Positions 37,201 to 46,969 of a stretch of DNA of 64,000 nt are shown piece by piece. The stretch is from Oscheius dolichura (taxonomy: Eukaryota; Nematoda; Chromadorea; Rhabditida; Rhabditidae): assembly GCA_932521035.1 (NCBI GenBank), contig OW051497.1, positions 10,044,001 through 10,108,000 of the forward strand, written 5' to 3'. Under the pieces are notes generated by a model. That model searched no databases and had not been told where the DNA came from. It saw only the letters and a program-made list of their open reading frames with translations. Position numbers and translations under genes: made by a program. Every line of letters begins with the position of its first letter. Within the stretch, counting starts at the first letter, position 1.

Positions 37201-37233
37201 AAGCAGTCCAAAGAGGAACACTGCGCAGCGCAT
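34209..37233 (-). CDS. Secreted protein with degenerate NPA (ABA-1-like) units fused to laminin-type EGF modules
   Basis: Exon 1 (37177-37233) encodes a signal peptide (MRCAVFLFGLLLYTAASIQ). After a 764-bp intron the exons from 36412 down encode helical units that match the neighbouring polyprotein in layout: DDLTEERKNTLHNLL, FLSPRQIQELHAIY and WLNNKQKMELGDMI correspond to the W..xEQKxEL helix, KVYEFFEAAEGEQKEEA to the FEA stretch, and paired Cys (TGCRHF and PMCTRIY) to the conserved disulfide. No tetrabasic cleavage sites separate the units. Directly after the last unit follow laminin-type EGF modules (CDCNGHATMC ... CEHCIEGFTGDPNTGAC; CECNMHTSHC ... CELCAVGYYGDATKG; a third, partial) and the stop at 34209. 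It sits 728 bp downstream of the polyprotein gene in the same orientation, so a tandem duplication origin is likely. Function is unknown; it is expected to be secreted. Confidence 0.85.
36630..37135. mobile_element. TTAA-flanked foldback/MITE-like element in intron 1
   Basis: Perfect terminal inverted repeats AGGAACTGTCAGGGACC at 36634-36650 and 37115-37131 (reverse complement), with TTAA immediately outside both ends (36630-36633 and 37132-37135) as an apparent target-site duplication. Inside lies a long imperfect palindrome (36834-37086). It has no transposase frame, so it would be non-autonomous. TTAA duplication is typical of piggyBac-type elements, though the termini alone do not prove that family. 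Confidence 0.85.
36834..37086. repeat. Long palindrome, arms about 125 bp
   Basis: Left arm 36834-36957 pairs with 36966-37086 over most of its length, for example GATCACGACGATATATTTAT with its partner at 37053-37075 and AATCGTTGCGGGACC with GGTCCTGCAACGATC, around a loop of a few bases near 36960. It would fold into a hairpin RNA when the intron is transcribed. Confidence 0.85.
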
Positions 37234-37960
37234 GGAAGCTTCCCAATTGAGTGATAGGAACGGTCTATCTATCTGGAAACGGTCTCATGACTCCCCAAAA
37301 AAGGCTATCGCTATCATTGGATCCCTCCGATGATATCTGATTTTAAGGGAATAAGGACTACACTCCAGACAGTGGAGTAAACGGAGAAGAAAGCATAAAA
37401 AGAGAACGAGTGCACATTTTAAACGAGAAAGTTGTCAAACTGATAAGGGGAAATAATAACAGTTCATAGAATCAAAAAGACGGAAATCAATGGCTACGGT
37501 AGCAAGGAGGAAGTTACAGTAGAGAGAGAGAGAGAGAGGCAAGTGTAATCGAATGTTCCTACCTAAAAAGGATGAAGGGGACGCCACACAGCGCCAACGA
37601 CGTTGTGGTCTGCATCGATCGGAGACGATACGATCGCTCTGATTGATAGCATTCCGACGACTGCCAGCTGATCAACTCCCGAAAATCACAAACAGGCAGG
37701 ACTAACTGTCGCGGGGTTTGGCTATAAATTAGGAGAACAGGGGGGTCATGATTTATGAGAGATGTTCCGATGGAAAGTTCCCTTTTCCGGCTGTCTAGAC
37801 GTCTATTTGTGTTCTGTTTAAACGAGCAACATCAACAGTTTACAGCAGGACTGATACAGGAAGGCCCTCTGAATGAAAATAGAAGTTCCAGTGTTTTCTT
37901 CCCATTAATTAGAACATCATAAATGCATGTTTATTACAAAAATCTACAGAATAGAACAGA
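37234..37960. other. Intergenic between the two NPA-type genes, with GA microsatellite
   Basis: Holds the promoter of the downstream gene, an (AG)n run at about 37520-37538, and on the minus strand an AATAAA (37930-37935) 26 bp after the polyprotein stop. Confidence 0.6.
37930..37935 (-). terminator. Polyadenylation signal of the NPA polyprotein gene
   Basis: TTTATT on the + strand, that is AATAAA in the transcript, 26 bp past the stop. Confidence 0.75.
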
Positions 37961-40900
37961 TTAGAAGAGATCGAACCATCCTTCGTGTTCAAGAAGTTCA
38001 CGTTCGTGGCGGATACGAGCAATGCGGCGCTTCTTTCTTGCCTCGGCAGTCCTCCAGACTTTCTTGCAGCCCTCGGTGATTGTCTTGGCCTTCTCTTGTT
38101 TATCCGCAGGGAGGCCAGCTATCAATTCAGTAACCTTAACACCGATCTTGTCCTTAGCGGCGCCTTCTTTGTGGAGGTCATGGAGCTCGTCGACATTCTT
38201 CTTTCCAAAGAAGTCAAAGGCGTACGCTTTGCAAGCATTCTGCAGCTCGCCGATGGCGCTGACCTTGGTATCTGATTTGGCAGCTTCAAAGTATTCCATG
38301 ATCTTGTTGAATACGGCGTTGGAGTCTCCTTTTGCCTTCAGAGCTCGGATCTCGTTCATCTGTTCCTCAGTCATCCATGAGAGGTATTTTCTGGCTTTCT
38401 CGTCAAAGGTGAGCTCAGTGATACCACGGCGTTTACGGGAGGCACCAGCATAGACTTTCTCGCAGCCGGCAACCAACTTCAGAGCCTTGGCCTTCTTGAC
38501 CTCATCCGTGAGACTTCCGACCATCTCCTTAGCCTTGGTTCTGATCTCGTCAACGCTTGCTCCACTTTCCCTTAGAGCCTTGATCGTGTCTGCGTTGGCA
38601 TCTCCTAGCAGGTCACGGCCAAAGTGTTTGCAGGCTTCCAACAGCTCATTGGAAGCTTGTTTCCTGTTGTCACCACTAGTAGCCTCGTAGTATTCCAGAA
38701 CTTTGGTGTAGATTTCCGGGCGCTTCTCGTTGTTGTACAAATCCTTGACAGTGTCCTTCTGTTCCTGTGTCATCCATGACATGTACTTGCCAATGATGTC
38801 ATCAATTCTGTGGGCCTGGTCACGACGTCTACGGCTTGCAACGGCAAAGACTTTCTCACATCCGGCAATCAGGTTTTGGGCCTTGGCCTTCTTTTCAGGA
38901 TCCTCCAGACCGTTGACCAGTTCCTGCGCCTTCTTCTTCATGTCTTCCGGTGAAGCACCACTCTCTTTCAGAGCCTTCAAAGAAGCTACTTTGTCCTCTC
39001 CAAAGATGTCAGCTCCAAAGTGTTTGCAGGCGCCTTTGAGTTCTTCAGCAGCTGTCTGCTTCTGGTCTCCAGAGGTTGCCTCAAAGTACTCCAGAACCTT
39101 CTTGTAGATCTCCTCCTTGTTACCAGCGGCTTCAAGAGCCTTCAAGGCGTCCTTCTGCTCTTGGGTGGTCCACGTCAGCCACTTAGTGAAAGCGTCATCC
39201 AGCTTGTGGTCCTTGTCACGGCGTCTCCTACTGACTGGAATGCTAGCGGCATAGTAGACCTTCTCACAACCAGCAACAAGCTTCTTAGCCTTAGCTTTCT
39301 TGGTCTCATCGGTAATTTCTTCAGCCAGCTCCAATACCTTCTTCTTGATGTCTTCTCCAGAGGCGCCAGACTCCTTGAGCTCCTTGATCTCTTTAGCCTT
39401 CTCCTCGCCGAAGAGATCAGTTCCGATGTGCTTGCAAGCTCCTTGAAGTTCAGCGGCAGCCTTCGTTTTGGTTTCTCCAGTGGTAGCTTCAAAGTATTCC
39501 AGGATCTTCTTGTAGATTCCATCCTTGTCTCCAGCAGCTTCAAGAGCCTTCAAGGCGTCCTTCTGCTCCTGGGTAGTCCATGTCAAGTACTTGGTGAAAG
39601 CGTCGTCCAGCTTGTGATGGTGGTGGTCACGACGGCGACGGCTAGCAGCTACAGCATAGACCTTAGCACAACCAGTTACAAGTTTGGAAGCCTTGGCCTT
39701 CTTTTCAGCATCGTCGATACCCTCGACCAGTCCCAAGGCCTTGTTCTTCAGTTCGTCAGCAGAAGCCCCGCTTTCTTTGAGGGTCTTCAAGGTGGCCATC
39801 TTGTCCTCTCCAAAGATCTCATTTCCCATATGTTTGCAACCTCCTCTCAGCTCTTCAACGGCCGTCTTCCTCGTGTCTCCAGTGGTAGCTTCAAAGTATT
39901 CCAGGATCTTCTTGTAGATTCCCTCCTTGTCTCCAGCAGCTTCAAGGGCCTTCAGAGCGTCTTTTTGCTCCTGGGTAGTCCATGTCAAGTACTTGGTGAA
40001 AGCGTCGTCCAACTTGTGATGGTGATGGTCACGGCGTTTACGGGGAACGGTAGCAGAGTAGATCTTAGCACATCCAGTGGCAAGCTTTGCAGCCTTGGCC
40101 TTCTTTGTCTCATCATTAATACCGGCTACCATCTCTTGAATCTTGATCTTGAGTTCATCAATACTGGCACCACCTTCCCTCAAGCTCTTGATCTTGTCGG
40201 CATTCTCATCTCCTAGCAGGTGCCTTCCAAAGTGCTTGCAGGCTCCCATCAGCTCCTGGGCGGCAGTCTTTCGTGCATCACCACTGGTAGCCTCGTAGTA
40301 TTCCATAGCCTTTGTGTAAATCTCCTCCTTCTTGCCATCATCGTGGAGGCCCTTGATGGTGTCCTTCTGCTCCTGGGTCATCCACGAGAAGTACTTGCTG
40401 ATAACATCGTCGATCTTGTGGTCCTGGTCACGGCGTTTTCTGCTGGCAGCAACATAAATCTTTTCACATCCAGCGGTCAGCTTCACAGCTTTAGCCTTCG
40501 TCTTCTCGTCTGTGAGTCCAGATACCATCTCTTGAACTTTTGCCTTGATCTCGTCAATGGGGGCTCCGCTCTCCTTCATGGCTTTCAGCTTGTCGGCATT
40601 TTCATCACCCAGGAGATGTCTTCCGAAGTGTTTGCAGGCACCAACGAGTTCCTGGGCAGCTGTCTTCCTGGTGTCGCCACTGGTCGCCTCGTAGTATTCC
40701 ATGATCTTGGTGTAGATGTCCTCCTTCTTGTCGTTCTTGTACAGCTCTGTGACAGTATCCTTCTGCTCCTGAGATAGCCAGGAAAGATACTTCGAGATGA
40801 TATCATCAATTTTGTGTTCCGCATCACGTCGTTTACGATTGGCGGCAGCGTAGACCTTCTCACAGCTAGCGACCAGTTTAGTTGCCTTCTCCTTCTTGGT

Positions 40901-43530
40901 AGCATCAGTCAGTCCTTCAACCAGCTCAAGGGTCTTCTTCTTCATGGCTTCGACGGAAGCACCGCTCTCCCTCAGAGTCTTCAAAGTGGCGACGTTGTCC
41001 TCTCCCAAAATCTCAACACCGTAGTGCTTGCAGGCGCCTCTCAATCCCTCGACGGCATCTTTTCTCGTATCTCCAGAGGTGGCTTCAAAGAATTCGAGGA
41101 CCTTTTTGAGAGTAGCGTCCTTATCACCATCGAGCTTCTTCAGTTCCGCCTTCTGCTCATCAGTAGTCCAGGAGAGATAGTTCTTGAACATGTCCTCCAA
41201 CTTGTGCTCATGATGATCACGTCTTCTTCTCGATGTCTTGGCCATGAAAACGTTCTTGCAGCCTTCCACCAGCTTGGTAGCCCTCGTCTTCTTGTCATCA
41301 TCCGTCAACTCATCAGCAAATCCTTTCAGCTTATTGTAGATGTCCTCCACGCTAGACCCACTCTCCTTCATCTTCTTGATCTCCGCGACCTTTTCATCGC
41401 CAAAGAAGTGCTTAGCATAATGTTTACAGCCAGATTTCAGCTCCTCTGCGGCTTTTGTGCGGGTATCACCAGTGGACTCAGCAAAGTAGGTCATGATCTT
41501 CTTGTAGAAGGCTTCACGGTCACCAGTCTTCTTGATAGTTTCCAGTTCCACCTTTTGCGAGTCAGTAAGCCATGAGAGGTACTTGGTAAAGACGTCATCA
41601 GGAATCCCTTCACCACGACGGCGACGGTGATGATGAGCGCCGTGTGCGTGGTGAGCGTGGTCTCCATACCAGATCTTCTCACAGAAAGAAAGATTGTTCT
41701 CCACGGCAGTCTGAAATTTACGAATGAGTTCGATAGGAGTTAAATATTCTACCTGCTCTTCTGTAGTCAGTCTCTTGATGTACTCGCGGACTTTGGTCTT
41801 ACAAGCACCGTGGTCAGTCTCGTGGAGTTTGTGAAGTTCGGCGATCTCGTCTTTAGTCGCCGCCTTTTCTAGCCATTTGTAGCACTCCTTCTTGGTGTTC
41901 TCCTTCGCTGCCTTCTTTGAGTCGTCATTGAGGTCATTGATCCAAGTGAGAAGCGTCTTCTTGATTTCGTCCTTCGGCTTTCCATCAGCGTGCATCTTTC
42001 TGAGCTCCTCCTTCTGATCGTCATTGAGCCAGCTCAAGTGTTTCTCGATCTTGGTGTTGAGGTCTCTCCTGCGCTTCGTGGTGTCGGCATAGACTTCAGA
42101 GCAGATGGTCTGCATCTTGGTAGCGGTCGTCTTGACATCTTCTGGTTGGCGGTCAATAATAGCGGAGATCTTTGCGGGAATCTATAAACTCTCTTTGTTA
42201 ATTGATAGAAGATCTTCTTACCTCCGACTTCTGTCCAGCATCGTAGAGAGTCTTGATCTCCGCAATCTCTTCCGCTGTTCCGATCTTTTCGAAGTATGCC
42301 TTGCATTTGCCTTTGAACTCTTCCTTCAGGTCCTTCTGCTTGTCTGCAGGCAGTCCCTTGAAGTACTCCATACTCTTGGAGCGCATGTCAGCCAACGTCT
42401 TACCGCCACTCTTCAACTCTTCTGAAACCCAAGAAGATGAGATTGAATTCTTCCAAACGTACCAATCTCCTTCTTCTGGTCGTCAGTCATCCATTTCGTA
42501 AAGTCAGTCAAGTTGGGGTCGAGATCGCGACGAACACGAGAAGAACTCAGAAGCTTATGGCACTCGTCCTAAACAAATCTTTGCACCCCCTTCGGAGAAG
42601 TAAGTACCTTCCAGACATTAGCCTTCTCTCGGTGCTCCTCTGGAAGCTCGTCAAGGTACTGCTCGTATTTCTCCTTTGCAGCATCGGCGTCAGTCTTGTA
42701 GAGCTTGATCAGCTCCTGCTCAACATCGGTAGACTTGCTCTCACCGATCCAACTGGTACATTTGGTCTTGTACTTTCCTGTCCACTTATTCTGCTCTTCC
42801 GCGGGAAGATCTTTCCAAAATTCCATAACTTTCTCTTTGAATTGGGCAGAATCGTGCATAAGCTAAGGTTATTCCCGTTTAATTTGCCCCTCCGTTCTCT
42901 TACAGGTTTCAACTCCTCCTTTTGCTCTGCCGTAAGCCATGGGTCCAAGTCCTTTCCATAAGCCGATCTTCTAAAAAACAGTGCTTTGTACAGGTCGTGT
43001 TATCAGCGTTATATTTTATGCCCGCTGGCACATTTGTTTACGCTGAGTCCAAATCATAACGCGGTCTCTGGGTAGGGGATGGTGCTCTCTGCCCTTATCT
43101 GATGGCTCCGGACTATTCTCGAATTGCTTTGGTTGGCAAACAACATTATCAGTTGGGGATATTGAAACACTACAAACAAGGCAATACTTTACTAAAGTAA
43201 TGGAATAAGAAACCGCTTTACCTGATTCTTCTGGCATGGTATCCCGGCCAATTGGCTTCGGCATGCTGGATGTCATCTAAGAAGGTTGCTTCTGAGCTAT
43301 AAACCTGAAACAAGCAGTTTTTTGGGGGCCTAGTATTACTCGTCTTAAATCATGCTTATTTTAGGTTAAAATGGAAATCATAGCGTCAAGAAGCAAGGCC
43401 GTTTCTTGAATTAATAAGTCTACGGTATATGCCCCGGATTAACTATCATTAAGATAGTGTTAGAGTCAGAGCAAAGGAACGTTCTTACCACAACGAAGGT
43501 GGCTAGTGCCAACCACAGCAAGGAGGTCAT
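37961..43530 (-). CDS. npa-1: Nematode polyprotein antigen/allergen (NPA, ABA-1 family), lipid-binding polyprotein
   Basis: Eight exons (43489-43530, 43222-43304, 42904-42970, 42608-42862, 42463-42568, 42222-42421, 41753-42181, 37961-41710) sum to 1643 aa. MTSLLWLALATFVV is the signal peptide. About 12 helical units of roughly 133 aa follow, each opening near a tetrabasic or dibasic site (RRIRR, VRRD, KRRRD, RRRR or RKRR at about 41613, 41218, 40825, 40428, 40030, 39628, 39217, 38821, 38426) and carrying the single conserved Trp (YLSW/YLTW), EQK, FEA or YEA, and two Cys (ACKH and GCEKVY). NPA precursors are cut by furin-like proteases into 14-15 kDa carriers of fatty acids and retinoids that are secreted into body fluid. 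The last exon, coding nine units, has no introns. Units fall into two interleaved subtypes, and several start with His runs. The protein ends with a basic tail and GWFDLF. Confidence 0.96.
41711..41752 (-). other. 42-nt intron without stop codon, in frame
   Basis: GTAGAA ... ATTTCAG inside the polyprotein gene; length divisible by 3 and open, so the gene also reads straight through it. Removing it joins LTTEEQ to TAVENNLSFC, which fits the spacing of the other units. Confidence 0.7.
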
Positions 43531-45525
43531 GGCGAAGCACTGCTTACCCTTATCGCCAATGGCTTTCTACTTGGTCGAGAACATGTGAAAACAAACAATT
43601 TTATTGATTTGAACAGGATAGTTTATCACTGCTTCTGGCGTGTTGATTACAGAGGAAGGAGAGGGACAACGGGAGAGCAAGAGAGCGAGATCAAATTCGA
43701 GCCAAAAACCGTGCCAAAATGTCTGTTTCGCCGGTTCTGAAAAGAATAATAAGTAGAGATGGTCTAGCTTACTTGAATCTGCCGTACTGCATTCTTTTCC
43801 CAGCTCCGAGTGGAATCGCAGTTAACTTGACTTGTTCACTAAAGCGCCTTGTTTACGTTAAACCCCGGACATACCTTTGGACCCCATCCTGATTGCCAAA
43901 CCTCGAATATGTCGAGACAGTAGAGACGATAAAGCAGAAGAGCAGGAGCTCAATCAGGTGCATTGTATTCTCTAGAATGAGGGTGTCGTTGGATGATAAT
44001 GATGGGACAACCCCCTCATAAATATTCGTAGAAAACATACCATTCCCCGGGATGACGAGAATAATAGAAGGATGTAGATTAGAATGTCAAACAACAAGCT
44101 TAAAGGAATTCATTATTGTAATTAAGTGCAGAGAGAGGAAGAGAAAAAGCGAGAGGAGCTCTGGCCACGGGGGGATGCCGGGCTTCAGGAATTAACAGGG
44201 AAGAGGAACACGTGACTCTGTGATATCCTTCATATGGCGTATATTTAGAAGCAACAATAATTCAAGAACCGCTCTTTGGCATACTATTTCACCGATTATG
44301 AGTACAAAGAGGACTCTAATCAAACAGATTAAATGTTCAACCTCGTCATGTAATCTAAATTTTGACTGTCTTTTACGTTTTCTCAAAAAGCATCATGCTT
44401 CAAAGGGTTTAATGAATAGGCGCAGAGATTAAGATCAAAGATAGCCGATGTGCCCCCTACTATTCGGGGAAAAATCACATTGACGTAGGTATAAATGGAA
44501 ACGTAAGAGGAAATTAACGTCAGTTCTCAATAGATTGGCTTTTTCTCATCGAAGGACATCTTTCCCAAACGACATGATTGCGACACTTTGGAGAGTCTTT
44601 CGGGAACAGGAAAAAGTAGCCAAACAAATACGGAAGTCTACCCAATGGGCAGATTTTGCTTCGGGCTACTAGTTTTTCTACCCGGGGGGAGAAAGAGGTG
44701 TGGAAAAGTAGAGCTTCTTGGTAGATTGAAAAAGGGACAATGTCGGATAATTGCATCCGAGTCTTCGGCTATAAAAAACGAAATTGAAACTGAGTCTTGA
44801 GGGGAATCGACGTCAGCCACCTGAGGAAAGAGGAATCTCTTAGCTAAATGAACACGCGTGGTCTAAGAGTTTTCACACGTCGTTGGCCAATCAGAACATG
44901 GAAGCATCACGACGGGCTGCTTCATTACATTAGCTGAATCCTCACGTGACGCAGACAGCCCTCGATGAGACTTAGCCTGGCTGGGAACGCCTTGAGGCAA
45001 AATCGGGGAGATATAAAACAAATGTTAAAGAGAAATTTGTTCTTTGATCGCATTGTTATCACCACCAGCACCACCGGATGGTCATATCGCAACAGAGGAG
45101 GATGTGGCGACTTTTCCTTACCAGAAGCGATCTTATCAACTAGGAAGCTGACTCACACCACCTTGCTTTTCGTTTGCTCCCTAAATATGTTTAGCTTCCT
45201 CCTTACGCGCACTTTAGATCGTATTTAAAGGACAAGTGATACAAAAATGTCTGCACTTCAAGGGCAATATCGTATTCTACAGTCCTTCAAGAGTTATTTT
45301 CAGAAGCTTTTCTTTTCCATGGCTAGTGCTAGTAGTGGCCTAGATACCAGTAATAATTTTAACATAAAAACCGCAATATCAGTTTCTAAAATTAGCTAAC
45401 TTGCAAGAATTCTGGTGAGTGATAACAGCGTACCTGACCATAAGCTCGCGGGTGGGCAGACTCTTGCAATATGGTGTTCCTTATTTTTGAACTCTAGGAA
45501 ATGTTTCAGCAAAACTGGATAAAAT
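43531..45525. other. Intergenic
   Basis: Promoter side of the polyprotein gene and of the divergent dehydrogenase gene. TATAAA-like motifs occur (for example near 45012) but none can be assigned. No coding exon supported. Confidence 0.4.
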
Positions 45526-46969
45526 ATGAGAATTCCAATTTCGTTGGAAGGGTTCGGAATCATTGTTGTAAACTTGGCACTGCCAGTCACTTTGTGGTAT
45601 TTGAGGTAAGGAGGTAAAAAGGGTTGAAATTAATTGTTCTAGCTGGATTTTTCCGTTAGTTTTTACATGGACAGGAATGCTCTACACAATCTCACTTATT
45701 GTTACTCTGTATATAATCAGGTTAGTCAGAAGAAGAATATCCTATGTGAATGTATTCTAGGCAATATTTACGAGGATCTCAATGTTATTTAATAGACAGA
45801 GTAGACGGGCAACATGCCCTTATCACGGGTGCCAATTCAGGAATAGGTTATTCTTTCATTGAAAACTTTGTTAACCAAGGGTACAGGATATTCTCTTGCG
45901 AAGCTTTTGGTTCAACGAGGAGCTCATGTTCACCTAGTTTGTCGCAACCAGTCGAGAGGAGAGGAAGCTATCAAGCAGTTGACAGAGGTTTTCTTTTACT
46001 TCTCAAAGAAGTTACTGAATTATAGCTAGGATGTTTAGCGTCGAATATGACTTTGCATTATTGTGATCTCACCAAGCTGTCTTCTGTTTGCGACTTTGCA
46101 GAGAAGTTTATAAAAGGTTGGGTACGCCTGCTTTCAAAATAAAGGAATATCTCAGCGGTTGGAACTCTTGACGTTCTTGTATGCAATGCTGGCCTCTTGG
46201 GGCCGACAAGGTTCACACAGACTTCAGATGGCCATGAGCTGACATACCAGACAAATTACCTAGGTTTTAATCAGAAAGGCGCAAAGGATTAAGAACGTTT
46301 AGCTCATTATCTTCTTACCCAGAGGTTGCTTCCTATAATCTCAAAGAATGGAAGAATTGTGAACATCAGCTCAGTAATGCATAAGTTTGGGGATACTGTA
46401 GATTACGATGTTGTGAATAGTCCGGAAAAGTACATAGGGATTGTTGCCTACAATCGTAGCAAACTCGCGCAAGTAGGAAGCACCGGTTCAAGGAGATCTA
46501 AGGAATTTAGGTTATGATCTCAAAAGAAATCGCACCAGAACTTCCTAACGGCATTAAGATCATTTCCTGTCATCCAGGAAATGTTTATTCCAACATTCTA
46601 CAAGCAGGACCCCTGGCTTTTCTCGATTCCACGTGGGTAAAGTAAGTATTCTTGAATTTTCTCGAAAATATTTGTCTTCAACCCTGTACCCTCTCTATTT
46701 AACATTCACTACATGTTCCAGGTTGTTGATAGCTTTCGTCTTGAAGACGGTAGACGACGGAGCACAAACTCCACTTTTCGCCTGTTTAATACCGAATGTT
46801 GTTCCTGGAGGCTACTACAGGTTCCCCCTTTTCTCTTAGATTTTTGAGTTCTATGAACATTTACAGGGAGTGCCGACTGGATAAGAACGTAAATCCATTG
46901 GTCAACAACAATGCCGAGCGACGTGCTCTTCTTCATCAAACACAAAAAATCTTGCAACCGTATTTATAA
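45526..46969 (+). CDS. Membrane-anchored short-chain dehydrogenase/reductase (retinol dehydrogenase-like)
   Basis: Exon 1 begins at ATG 45526; the first two exons encode two hydrophobic helices (GFGIIVVNLALPVTLWY and TGMLYTISLIVTLYII). The SDR Rossmann core follows across short exons: ITGANSGIG (cofactor glycine motif), GAHVHLVCRN (Arg pointing to NADP), DVLVCNAG, TNYLAHYLLTQRLLP, IVNISSVMHKFG (catalytic Ser) and YNRSK (catalytic Tyr and Lys), then ISCHPGNV (PG motif). It ends at TAA 46967-46969. All catalytic residues are present. The layout matches the RDH/DHRS group that reduces or oxidises retinoids or other lipophilic alcohols at ER or lipid-droplet membranes; the substrate is not predictable. 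Confidence 0.9.

Noticed and set aside
38022-42425. Long plus-strand open frames opposite the polyprotein gene (for example 39020-40216, 398 codons)
   Set aside because: They are shadows of the repetitive, strongly biased NPA coding sequence; their Leu/Ser-rich proteins have no family resemblance and no start or splice context.
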